Origin: Sipunculus nudus
Lineage: Eukaryota > Annelida > Sipuncula > Golfingiida > Sipunculidae
Assembly: GCA_026874595.1 (NCBI GenBank)
Contig: CM049313.1
Coordinates: 30,564,008 to 30,628,007 of the forward strand
Direction: 5' to 3'
DNA: 64,000 bases
The position numbers were made by a program, and so were the translations under genes. Positions 12,278 to 20,506 of this stretch are shown piece by piece (within the stretch, counting starts at the first letter, position 1; each line of letters begins with the position of its first letter). The notes below the pieces were generated by a model, which made no database searches, was not told the DNA's origin, and saw only the letters and a list, made by a program, of their open reading frames with translations.

Positions 12278-12349
12278 CACCCCGTATGGGAATCGAACCC
12301 ATGACCCTCCGATTGCCGGTCGTCTGCTCTACCACTGAGCTAACAGGGA
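12278..12349 (-). tRNA. tRNA-like Pol III gene, array copy 1
   Basis: The 72 nt fold as a tRNA: 7-bp acceptor (1-72 is T-T, 5-68 is T-G), GCTC/GAGC D stem, and perfect ATGGG/CCCAT T stem with loop TTCGATT. The A box TAGCTCAGTGG and B box GGTTCGATTCC fit the Pol III consensus exactly. The anticodon arm is poor: loop CCGGCAA has C at 33 instead of T, and pairs 27-43 and 28-42 mismatch. The anticodon position would read GGC (Ala), which eukaryotes normally do not use. A T5 terminator lies at 12266-12270 and a CRE at 12399-12406. This is either a pseudo-tRNA or a small RNA with a tRNA-type promoter; charging is doubtful. Confidence 0.75.
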
Positions 12350-12582
12350 TCCCCAACTTCCTCTGTGTATCAGCACACTTTCATTGGAACCAGCGAAGTG
12401 ACGTCACTACTGTGACTGGTATTATACATACTACATGTGTCGACACGGCGACTTTGCATGTGGCAGTGATAAACTGATGGCCTTTTATGGTGTGCATCAA
12501 ATATTATATAGAAAGATGTTGAATGGCCATGCTGGTCCATCCCATGGAGATATAGAACAAGAATACACAGAAAAAGTCGGAT

Positions 12583-12654
12583 CACCCCGTATGGGAATCG
12601 AACCCATGACCCTCCGATTGCCGGTCGTCTGCTCTACCACTGAGCTAACAGGGA
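12583..12654 (-). tRNA. tRNA-like Pol III gene, array copy 2
   Basis: Identical to copy 1. Terminator at 12571-12575, CRE at 12704-12711. Confidence 0.75.
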
Positions 12655-12887
12655 TCCCCAACTTCCTCTGTGTATCAGCACACTTTCATTGGAACCAGCG
12701 AAGTGACGTCACTACTGTGACTGGTATTATACATACTACATGTGTCGACACGGCGACTTTGCATGTGGCAGTGATAAACTGATGGCCTTTTATGGTGTGC
12801 ATCAAATATTATATAGAAAGATGTTGAATGGCCATGCTGGTCCATCCCATGGAGATATAGAACAAGAATACACAGAAAAAGTCGGAT

Positions 12888-12959
12888 CACCCCGTATGGG
12901 AATCGAACCCATGACCCTCCGATTGCCGGTCGTCTGCTCTACCACTGAGCTAACAGGGA
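12888..12959 (-). tRNA. tRNA-like Pol III gene, array copy 3
   Basis: Identical to copy 1. Terminator at 12876-12880, CRE at 13009-13016. Confidence 0.75.
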
Positions 12960-13192
12960 TCCCCAACTTCCTCTGTGTATCAGCACACTTTCATTGGAAC
13001 CAGCGAAGTGACGTCACTACTGTGACTGGTATTATACATACTACATGTGTCGACACGGCGACTTTGCATGTGGCAGTGATAAACTGATGGCCTTTTATGG
13101 TGTGCATCAAATATTATATAGAAAGATGTTGAATGGCCATGCTGGTCCATCCCATGGAGATATAGAACAAGAATACACAGAAAAAGTCGGAT

Positions 13193-13264
13193 CACCCCGT
13201 ATGGGAATCGAACCCATGACCCTCCGATTGCCGGTCGTCTGCTCTACCACTGAGCTAACAGGGA
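13193..13264 (-). tRNA. tRNA-like Pol III gene, array copy 4
   Basis: Identical to copy 1. Terminator at 13181-13185, CRE at 13314-13321. Confidence 0.75.
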
Positions 13265-13497
13265 TCCCCAACTTCCTCTGTGTATCAGCACACTTTCATT
13301 GGAACCAGCGAAGTGACGTCACTACTGTGACTGGTATTATACATACTACATGTGTCGACACGGCGACTTTGCATGTGGCAGTGATAAACTGATGGCCTTT
13401 TATGGTGTGCATCAAATATTATATAGAAAGATGTTGAATGGCCATGCTGGTCCATCCCATGGAGATATAGAACAAGAATACACAGAAAAAGTCGGAT

Positions 13498-13569
13498 CAC
13501 CCCGTATGGGAATCGAACCCATGACCCTCCGATTGCCGGTCGTCTGCTCTACCACTGAGCTAACAGGGA
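13498..13569 (-). tRNA. tRNA-like Pol III gene, array copy 5
   Basis: Gene identical to copy 1. Its upstream region carries the T to C change at 13631, just beyond the CRE (13619-13626). Terminator at 13486-13490. Confidence 0.75.
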
Positions 13570-13802
13570 TCCCCAACTTCCTCTGTGTATCAGCACACTT
13601 TCATTGGAACCAGCGAAGTGACGTCACTACCGTGACTGGTATTATACATACTACATGTGTCGACACGGCGACTTTGCATGTGGCAGTGATAAACTGATGG
13701 CCTTTTATGGTGTGCATCAAATATTATATAGAAAGATGTTGAATGGCCATGCTGGTCCATCCCATGGAGATATAGAACAAGAATACACAGAAAAAGTCGG
13801 AT

Positions 13803-13874
13803 CACCCCGTATGGGAATCGAACCCATGACCCTCCGATTGCCGGTCGTCTGCTCTACCACTGAGCTAACAGGGA
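13803..13874 (-). tRNA. tRNA-like Pol III gene, array copy 6
   Basis: Identical to copy 1. Terminator at 13791-13795, CRE at 13924-13931. Confidence 0.75.
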
Positions 13875-14107
13875 TCCCCAACTTCCTCTGTGTATCAGCA
13901 CACTTTCATTGGAACCAGCGAAGTGACGTCACTACTGTGACTGGTATTATACATACTACATGTGTCGACACGGCGACTTTGCATGTGGCAGTGATAAACT
14001 GATGGCCTTTTATGGTGTGCATCAAATATTATATAGAAAGATGTTGAATGGCCATGCTGGTCCATCCCATGGAGATATAGAACAAGAATACACAGAAAAA
14101 GTCGGAT

Positions 14108-14179
14108 CACCCCGTATGGGAATCGAACCCATGACCCTCCGATTGCCGGTCGTCTGCTCTACCACTGAGCTAACAGGGA
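14108..14179 (-). tRNA. tRNA-like Pol III gene, array copy 7
   Basis: Identical to copy 1. Terminator at 14096-14100, CRE at 14229-14236. Confidence 0.75.
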
Positions 14180-14412
14180 TCCCCAACTTCCTCTGTGTAT
14201 CAGCACACTTTCATTGGAACCAGCGAAGTGACGTCACTACTGTGACTGGTATTATACATACTACATGTGTCGACACGGCGACTTTGCATGTGGCAGTGAT
14301 AAACTGATGGCCTTTTATGGTGTGCATCAAATATTATATAGAAAGATGTTGAATGGCCATGCTGGTCCATCCCATGGAGATATAGAACAAGAATACACAG
14401 AAAAAGTCGGAT

Positions 14413-14484
14413 CACCCCGTATGGGAATCGAACCCATGACCCTCCGATTGCCGGTCGTCTGCTCTACCACTGAGCTAACAGGGA
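14413..14484 (-). tRNA. tRNA-like Pol III gene, array copy 8
   Basis: Identical to copy 1. Terminator at 14401-14405, CRE at 14534-14541. Confidence 0.75.
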
Positions 14485-14717
14485 TCCCCAACTTCCTCTG
14501 TGTATCAGCACACTTTCATTGGAACCAGCGAAGTGACGTCACTACTGTGACTGGTATTATACATACTACATGTGTCGACACGGCGACTTTGCATGTGGCA
14601 GTGATAAACTGATGGCCTTTTATGGTGTGCATCAAATATTATATAGAAAGATGTTGAATGGCCATGCTGGTCCATCCCATGGAGATATAGAACAAGAATA
14701 CACAGAAAAAGTCGGAT

Positions 14718-14789
14718 CACCCCGTATGGGAATCGAACCCATGACCCTCCGATTGCCGGTCGTCTGCTCTACCACTGAGCTAACAGGGA
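14718..14789 (-). tRNA. tRNA-like Pol III gene, array copy 9
   Basis: Identical to copy 1. Terminator at 14706-14710, CRE at 14839-14846. Confidence 0.75.
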
Positions 14790-15022
14790 TCCCCAACTTC
14801 CTCTGTGTATCAGCACACTTTCATTGGAACCAGCGAAGTGACGTCACTACTGTGACTGGTATTATACATACTACATGTGTCGACACGGCGACTTTGCATG
14901 TGGCAGTGATAAACTGATGGCCTTTTATGGTGTGCATCAAATATTATATAGAAAGATGTTGAATGGCCATGCTGGTCCATCCCATGGAGATATAGAACAA
15001 GAATACACAGAAAAAGTCGGAT

Positions 15023-15094
15023 CACCCCGTATGGGAATCGAACCCATGACCCTCCGATTGCCGGTCGTCTGCTCTACCACTGAGCTAACAGGGA
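15023..15094 (-). tRNA. tRNA-like Pol III gene, array copy 10 (in the palindrome centre)
   Basis: Identical to copy 1 and lies inside the 179-bp unpaired centre (15000-15178). Terminator at 15011-15015, CRE at 15144-15151. The unit is cut at 15172, so it keeps about 78 bp of upstream sequence. Confidence 0.75.
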
Positions 15095-15167
15095 TCCCCA
15101 ACTTCCTCTGTGTATCAGCACACTTTCATTGGAACCAGCGAAGTGACGTCACTACTGTGACTGGTAT

Positions 15168-15178
15168 TATACATATCA
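15168..15178. other. centre-of-symmetry junction of the tRNA-like array
   Basis: The left arm leaves the unit sequence after TATACATA (normal units continue CTACATG; here TCATG follows). The right arm starts at 15179 within the GTTCTATATCT segment of the inverted unit. TATACATATC at 15168-15177 equals ten bases of the direct repeats at the two array ends, which suggests a microhomology-guided switch. Confidence 0.75.
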
Positions 15179-15331
15179 TGTTCTATATCTCCATGGGATG
15201 GACCAGCATGGCCATTCAACATCTTTCTATATAATATTTGATGCACACCATAAAAGGCCATCAGTTTATCACTGCCACATGCAAAGTCGCCGTGTCGACA
15301 CATGTAGTATGTATAATACCAGTCACAGTAG

Positions 15332-15339
15332 TGACGTCA
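15332..15339 (+). promoter_or_regulatory. CRE (TGACGTCA) upstream of a tRNA-like gene; one per unit
   Basis: The perfect palindromic CRE core within GTGACGTCAC ends 49 bp before the tRNA-like start (15389). A CCAAT at 15351-15355 lies between. The same arrangement holds in all 16 units; the other CRE starts on the right arm are 15637, 15942, 16247, 16552 and 16857. Upstream ATF/CREB sites at about this distance are known in the Pol III promoters of 7SL and vault RNA genes. Use here is inferred. Confidence 0.6.
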
Positions 15340-15388
15340 CTTCGCTGGTTCCAATGAAAGTGTGCTGATACACAGAGGAAGTTGGGGA

Positions 15389-15460
15389 TCCCTGTTAGCT
15401 CAGTGGTAGAGCAGACGACCGGCAATCGGAGGGTCATGGGTTCGATTCCCATACGGGGTG
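15389..15460 (+). tRNA. tRNA-like Pol III gene, array copy 11 (first in right arm)
   Basis: Same 72 nt as copy 1, now on the plus strand: A box 15396-15406, B box 15440-15450, T5 terminator 15468-15472, CRE 15332-15339. The flanks GGAT (15385-15388 plus T1) and ATCC (after 15460) could extend the acceptor helix across a two-base bulge. Confidence 0.75.
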
Positions 15461-15693
15461 ATCCGACTTTTTCTGTGTATTCTTGTTCTATATCTCCATG
15501 GGATGGACCAGCATGGCCATTCAACATCTTTCTATATAATATTTGATGCACACCATAAAAGGCCATCAGTTTATCACTGCCACATGCAAAGTCGCCGTGT
15601 CGACACATGTAGTATGTATAATACCAGTCACAGTAGTGACGTCACTTCGCTGGTTCCAATGAAAGTGTGCTGATACACAGAGGAAGTTGGGGA

Positions 15694-15765
15694 TCCCTGT
15701 TAGCTCAGTGGTAGAGCAGACGACCGGCAATCGGAGGGTCATGGGTTCGATTCCCATACGGGGTG
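15694..15765 (+). tRNA. tRNA-like Pol III gene, array copy 12
   Basis: Identical to copy 11. Terminator at 15773-15777, CRE at 15637-15644. Confidence 0.75.
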
Positions 15766-15998
15766 ATCCGACTTTTTCTGTGTATTCTTGTTCTATATCT
15801 CCATGGGATGGACCAGCATGGCCATTCAACATCTTTCTATATAATATTTGATGCACACCATAAAAGGCCATCAGTTTATCACTGCCACATGCAAAGTCGC
15901 CGTGTCGACACATGTAGTATGTATAATACCAGTCACAGTAGTGACGTCACTTCGCTGGTTCCAATGAAAGTGTGCTGATACACAGAGGAAGTTGGGGA

Positions 15999-16070
15999 TC
16001 CCTGTTAGCTCAGTGGTAGAGCAGACGACCGGCAATCGGAGGGTCATGGGTTCGATTCCCATACGGGGTG
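15999..16070 (+). tRNA. tRNA-like Pol III gene, array copy 13
   Basis: Identical to copy 11. Terminator at 16078-16082, CRE at 15942-15949. Confidence 0.75.
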
Positions 16071-16303
16071 ATCCGACTTTTTCTGTGTATTCTTGTTCTA
16101 TATCTCCATGGGATGGACCAGCATGGCCATTCAACATCTTTCTATATAATATTTGATGCACACCATAAAAGGCCATCAGTTTATCACTGCCACATGCAAA
16201 GTCGCCGTGTCGACACATGTAGTATGTATAATACCAGTCACAGTAGTGACGTCACTTCGCTGGTTCCAATGAAAGTGTGCTGATACACAGAGGAAGTTGG
16301 GGA

Positions 16304-16375
16304 TCCCTGTTAGCTCAGTGGTAGAGCAGACGACCGGCAATCGGAGGGTCATGGGTTCGATTCCCATACGGGGTG
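16304..16375 (+). tRNA. tRNA-like Pol III gene, array copy 14
   Basis: Gene identical to copy 11. The spacer before the terminator (16383-16387) has C to A at 16379, one of only two differences noticed in the array. CRE at 16247-16254. Confidence 0.75.
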
Positions 16376-16608
16376 ATCAGACTTTTTCTGTGTATTCTTG
16401 TTCTATATCTCCATGGGATGGACCAGCATGGCCATTCAACATCTTTCTATATAATATTTGATGCACACCATAAAAGGCCATCAGTTTATCACTGCCACAT
16501 GCAAAGTCGCCGTGTCGACACATGTAGTATGTATAATACCAGTCACAGTAGTGACGTCACTTCGCTGGTTCCAATGAAAGTGTGCTGATACACAGAGGAA
16601 GTTGGGGA

Positions 16609-16680
16609 TCCCTGTTAGCTCAGTGGTAGAGCAGACGACCGGCAATCGGAGGGTCATGGGTTCGATTCCCATACGGGGTG
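16609..16680 (+). tRNA. tRNA-like Pol III gene, array copy 15
   Basis: Identical to copy 11. Terminator at 16688-16692, CRE at 16552-16559. Confidence 0.75.
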
Positions 16681-16913
16681 ATCCGACTTTTTCTGTGTAT
16701 TCTTGTTCTATATCTCCATGGGATGGACCAGCATGGCCATTCAACATCTTTCTATATAATATTTGATGCACACCATAAAAGGCCATCAGTTTATCACTGC
16801 CACATGCAAAGTCGCCGTGTCGACACATGTAGTATGTATAATACCAGTCACAGTAGTGACGTCACTTCGCTGGTTCCAATGAAAGTGTGCTGATACACAG
16901 AGGAAGTTGGGGA

Positions 16914-16985
16914 TCCCTGTTAGCTCAGTGGTAGAGCAGACGACCGGCAATCGGAGGGTCATGGGTTCGATTCCCATACGGGGTG
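16914..16985 (+). tRNA. tRNA-like Pol III gene, array copy 16 (last)
   Basis: Identical to copy 11. The terminator at 16993-16997 is retained; the array ends about 20 bp further on, at the 14-bp direct repeat. CRE at 16857-16864. Confidence 0.75.
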
Positions 16986-17016
16986 ATCCGACTTTTTCTG
17001 TGTATTCTTGTTCTAT

Positions 17017-17030
17017 ATATACATATCGCA
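17017..17030 (+). repeat. 14-bp direct repeat flanking the tRNA-like array, right
   Basis: Exact copy of 12190-12203 (ATATACATATCGCA), same orientation. Confidence 0.85.
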
Positions 17031-17474
17031 ATCTTGTTTCATGTCAGAATTCCAATATGGCCACCACAGCCCATTTGCTGATTTTCTTTCGCACGTGATA
17101 ACTCAACAAAAACAACATACTTGAGCTTTCCCAAATTCACAGGGATGATTGGTATATACGGGGGCTTCAGACCTATTGAATTACAGACTTGTCGGATTTC
17201 CAATACGGCCACCAGATCATAATGGGTGATTTGCTTTCGCATCGGATATCTCATCAAGAACATGCTAAGCTTGATCCTTATCATTTTCTTAGGGATCTTT
17301 GGTGCCTATGTGGACTCAGTCTCTTTCCAATAACAGACATGTCAGAATTCCAATATGGCTCCCAGAGCACAATTGGGGATTTTCTTTTAAGCGCGTTTGC
17401 AAAATGCTCGTAGTCACACTGAATAAAAAAAGCTTTCAATTCATATAAAATATTGAATGAAAATTGATATGTAC
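17031..17474. other. MULE-like interior, right flank of the array
   Basis: Three diverged units of about 150 bp start with TCAGAATTCCAATATGGC-type sequence (about 17044, 17193 and 17341). Similar sequence occurs near 28930 and 49200. No gene is visible. Confidence 0.55.
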
Positions 17475-17770
17475 AGAGAGAGAGAGAGGGGGGGGAGAGA
17501 GAAAGAGAGAGAAGGAGACTATAAATTATGCAACGTAAAGCCCTCAAATTCCTACAGGTTTATGCACTTAGCAGCCTAATGAAGAGGCGGCGGCCGATAT
17601 GGTGGCCTAGTTCTTTTCACGGCCGATATGGTTGACTTGATAGAATTTAAACAGGCTTGTGGGCCATTGCAGCTTGCGGCCGATATTGCCTCCCGCTGGG
17701 CGCAGGCGGCTGACATGGTCCATTTGAGGCCAGCGGCCGATGTCGACGGCGGCCGATATGTCCCTATACC
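17475..17770 (-). repeat. right TIR of the MULE-like element
   Basis: Inverse copy of 11315-11570, starting in a GA-rich tract (17475-17520) and ending TATGTCCCTATACC. The GCGGCCGAT motif recurs several times. Confidence 0.85.
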
Positions 17771-17779
17771 CTCATTCAT
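17771..17779 (+). repeat. 9-bp target site duplication, right copy
   Basis: CTCATTCAT, identical to 11306-11314. The interrupted TIR resumes directly after it with CAGTGAAGACACTATGGTGA, matching the left TIR in inverse. Confidence 0.92.
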
Positions 17780-18004
17780 CAGTGAAGACACTATGGTGAC
17801 AAAATTAACTGGTACCGTTGCCATCTATTTAAGACCTATTTTTAGGTGCCTTTGGGGGGTCCCCCCCCCCCCCCCGGACATACGCAATGGGGGGTACTCG
17901 GCAGACTACCATTTCTGTAAGTCTTAGGGGACCCCCAATAAGCTCTAGTATGCAAATATTGGGACCTCGTTCGTCTACACTCAAGGCCCTGGGCTGACGG
18001 TCTA
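17780..18004 (-). repeat. right TIR of the 5.6-kb transposon, outer part
   Basis: Inverse match to 5971-6180, ending TGACGGTCTA. A poly-C run near 17861 is longer than in the left arm. Confidence 0.85.
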
Positions 18005-19448
18005 GTGTTGACTATCTCTCGCCTCTCAAACTGTGTTTCAAACTGCGCGCCAAACAAAGCTGGGATCAAGTGGCAGAAAATAGGCTGACGCATGGAAACT
18101 TTACTGCCTGTTATTAACTCATACGCAGCACACTTTGTACACATTGCTCATGTAAGGGATTTCTGTGATGTTTTAGTCAGTGCTAAAACTGAAATCTGTG
18201 CTTCATGGAATAATCTGTTTTAATGTAGTAACCTCTTCAAGAAAAAAAGATTAGAAATGGATCGTGCTGTTTTATTCCACAGGTAACGACATACGTTGTT
18301 TTAAGATAATTCATTAAAATGAAGAGAAGTCTCCTTAAAATAAACATTTAGACCTACTGTCCAAGGTCCATATTGTGGAATAAACTTATACGGATATGAT
18401 TTCACTCAGTGAGAACATCCTTTAAAAAAATCCGGAGAAAACCCGGCCGGTCAAGATTTTTGGCTCCGGCTTGATTTTTTTTAAAGTAATCTGCAAATTC
18501 TTTTTTTTTCTTTGTATGACAGAATTTTCACGTTTTGAGGCAAGTGATCGCACCTGCGTGCCAACGCCCCCCCCCCCCCCCCCCCCCCGAAACAGACCTT
18601 TAAAAGAAAAGCAAATTATCGCTCTCCTGATATTCTGAGCTTTCTGACATTTTTCGGGTCTGATACGATTGTCTTAAAATCCAGGGTTACGCGGGTACCG
18701 GTACTTGAATTAGAAGACGCGTACTGCCCAAGAGTGACCATCAGTTGTACTAAAAGCCGTGCCGTTACTTGCACTGATCAACCTCCCGGTGTTTTGATAA
18801 AAATCGTGTTAACAGCTGTACGCATTGAATGCATGATGGAACAGCCAGACCTGCTAAAAGGGACTTTCACTTGACAAAATTTGGCGTGATTCACCAGCTG
18901 AAACTTGTGTGAATATGTGTGAATTTTGTTATGTTCAATGGCGAAACATGCAGGTCAAATTATAATTATGAACTTTATACGTAGACCGCAGAATATTCGC
19001 ATGTGCAAGCCTCAATCGCCCCATGACGTCAGTGACCCTTTTCATGATCACGCGGGGCCCGTTTGTCAGAAGTGAAGACCGACGATTTCGGCAGTTTTAT
19101 GACATTAATTCCCGCCGTTAAACAGCAAGTTGCAAAACATGCCAGACACGCTTGAAATGCAAGTTTAGTCTCCGTTATCGATCATGTGTGATATTTTTTT
19201 TCCTGACATTAAGCTTGGTAATTTCTGAAACTGACATTTGTCGAACAATTATAAACTGACAATACGCATAGTTCTGTACAGTACCACGAAAAAAGGTACA
19301 CTTTGACGCGGCTTTCTTGTATCTTTATTTAGATTAACAAACGGAGAAACAATTGATTTTTAGAAGTGTTTAGGAATGTCAAAGCAATATTCGTGCCGAA
19401 CTTGTTGGAGCATATTTTATATTACATTTTATTTATATTATCAGTGAC
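18005..19448. other. non-coding stretch, no gene recognised
   Basis: Flank beyond the transposon. It has a poly-C run near 18567 and no convincing ORF, RNA gene or transposon end. Confidence 0.55.
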
Positions 19449-19940
19449 TTTTTTGCGAACCTGTGAGCTTATGCGATGGTGCGGCGGCGTCCGTCGTGTG
19501 TCGTGCGTCGTCTGTACTGTTAACCATAGCTATCTCAAAAACGGCAGGAGCTAGCATCACCAAATTTCTTGCAATAATCAATCATCCAAAAAACTATATC
19601 AGATTTTGTTTATTTTTTCTAACTTCATTATCTTAGATTTTATAGGGAAAAGGCTAAAAAAGCTTTAAAAATCTTCTTCTCCGAAACTGTCCAGTCAAAT
19701 TGTCCAGTATTTCACAGAAATGATCCCTGGAACAATCTTTCTCAAGTTTGTTCGAATGGTTCCAGTTCGGAGATTTTTGGTGGAGTTACAGGAGGTTGAA
19801 CTTTGTTAACTTTGCGAAAAAGCATATTAAAATTTAAATCTCAGAAACGGCTGGAGCTATCATCACCAAATTTTATGCCAATGTTGGTCACATAGGTCAT
19901 ATCTGAAATTGAGGTATTGGTGGCGCCACCTGCATTGGCA
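19449..19940 (+). mobile_element. Helentron-like family B element, head fragment
   Basis: It starts GCGAACCTGTGAGCTTATGCGATGG, as do 20507 and 26123, and continues with a body homologous to 20560-21000 that includes GGTGGCGCCACC at 19919-19930. A family A head interrupts it at about 19943. Confidence 0.6.
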
Positions 19941-19942
19941 TT

Positions 19943-20506
19943 TTTAGCTCAGCTGACTATAAGTCATCTGAGCTATAGTCGTGGTCCTTTGTCCGACGTC
20001 CGTCCGCTCATCCATCCAGCCGTCCAGCCGTTAACAGGGCACGTTTTAAAACTGTTGGACCTACGAATCCAAAATTCTGCTTACCATTAGATGTCCCCAA
20101 AATCATCTACCATGCCAAAAATTGGGTCATTAGGACTTTGTTCTTTCGAGAGCTGTGTTATGCTGTTACATCTAGCCTGGCACCATTTAATCAGCATCTA
20201 TTACATCATGCCACTAGACATTTAGATTTCAGGTTATCTTTGGTTAATATTGACAAGAAAGGTTTTTAAAAGCTTTTAAAAAATTTAAATTTATGATTTT
20301 AGTTATTCATCATACCAGGCAATGTTACAGTCATGGATATTCAGCTCTCTGTGGCTATATAATGACAACTGTACTTAGATTATAAATTATTGGTATCCCT
20401 ACTCAACTTAATTCAAGAATTTGCCATCAATGAGATATATCTGTATTTTGATTTTGCATTCATTATGCATCCGTAATAATTATACATATATTCCTGATTT
20501 CATTTT
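19943..20506 (+). mobile_element. family A head nested in family B
   Basis: The AGCTCAGCTGACT hairpin starts at 19946, inside sequence that reads uninterrupted near 21005. The body is cut at about 20506 by the next family B head. The segment 20160-20500 is repeated at 21564-21905. Confidence 0.6.

Larger units (their letters stand above)
12204..17016. repeat. palindromic array of 305-bp tRNA-like units (10 inverted + 6 direct)
   Basis: The left arm (12204-15172) holds about 9.7 units with the tRNA-like gene on the minus strand. The right arm (15179-17016) holds six units in opposite orientation. Units are almost identical: I noticed only a T to C change at 13631 and a C to A change at 16379. 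The inverted homology stops at 14999 and starts again at 15179, leaving a 179-bp centre that contains one minus-strand gene. The period is exactly 305 bp throughout. Such uniformity implies very recent amplification or strong concerted evolution. Confidence 0.95.
11315..17770. mobile_element. MULE-like non-autonomous element, 6,456 bp, carrying a tRNA-like gene array
   Basis: The ends are inverted: GGTTTAGGGACATATCGGCC at the left, and GGTATAGGGACATATCGGCC reading inward from the right. They are flanked by a 9-bp duplication and inserted into the right TIR of another transposon. Homology of the arms continues about 200 bp closely, then through a pyrimidine tract. Nine-base duplications with long TIRs are typical of Mutator-like elements; that assignment is inferred because no transposase is present. 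The interior is the tRNA-like palindrome with short flanks. Acquired cargo in a non-autonomous MULE would fit a Pack-MULE-like history, but this cargo is an RNA gene array, which I do not know from described cases. Confidence 0.82.
5971..18004 (-). mobile_element. TIR DNA transposon with ~660-bp inverted ends (split by a nested element)
   Basis: The sequence from TAGACCGTCA at 5971 to 6631 is repeated in inverse orientation at 10873-11314 plus 17780-18004, ending TGACGGTCTA. Left arm length (661 bp) and reassembled right arm length (442 + 225 bp) agree. Removing the 6,456-bp insertion and its duplicated 9 bp leaves about 5.57 kb. The interior carries one relic gene on the minus strand. The target duplication is ambiguous: a shared TA or GTG at the ends is possible, and no longer one is visible. 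The superfamily is not assignable from what I can see; the gene relic suggests a poorly named group. Confidence 0.8.

Noticed and set aside
12278-12349. Calling the gene a functional tRNA-Ala(GGC)
   Set aside because: C33, mismatches 27-43 and 28-42, and the T-T end pair make decoding doubtful. I keep it as tRNA-like.
12204-17016. CRISPR array or rRNA cluster as explanation for the 305-bp repeats
   Set aside because: There are no short repeat/unique spacer alternations, and units are identical throughout. The only conserved fold is tRNA-like.
12204-17016. Pure assembly artefact (fold-back read) for the inverted array
   Set aside because: The two outer boundaries are different unique sequences inside a well-formed transposon, and the arms differ in unit number and in two bases. 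Copy number may still be misassembled.
12435-17031. Repeated 115- and 71-residue ORFs on both strands of the tRNA-like array
   Set aside because: They recur because the 305-bp unit recurs. Both strands are open, the frames run straight through the tRNA-like gene and its terminator, and no protein family is recognisable.
5971-18004. Longer target duplication for the outer transposon
   Set aside because: The flanks CAGTGCGTG and GTGTTGACT do not repeat. Only TA or GTG is shared, too short to call.
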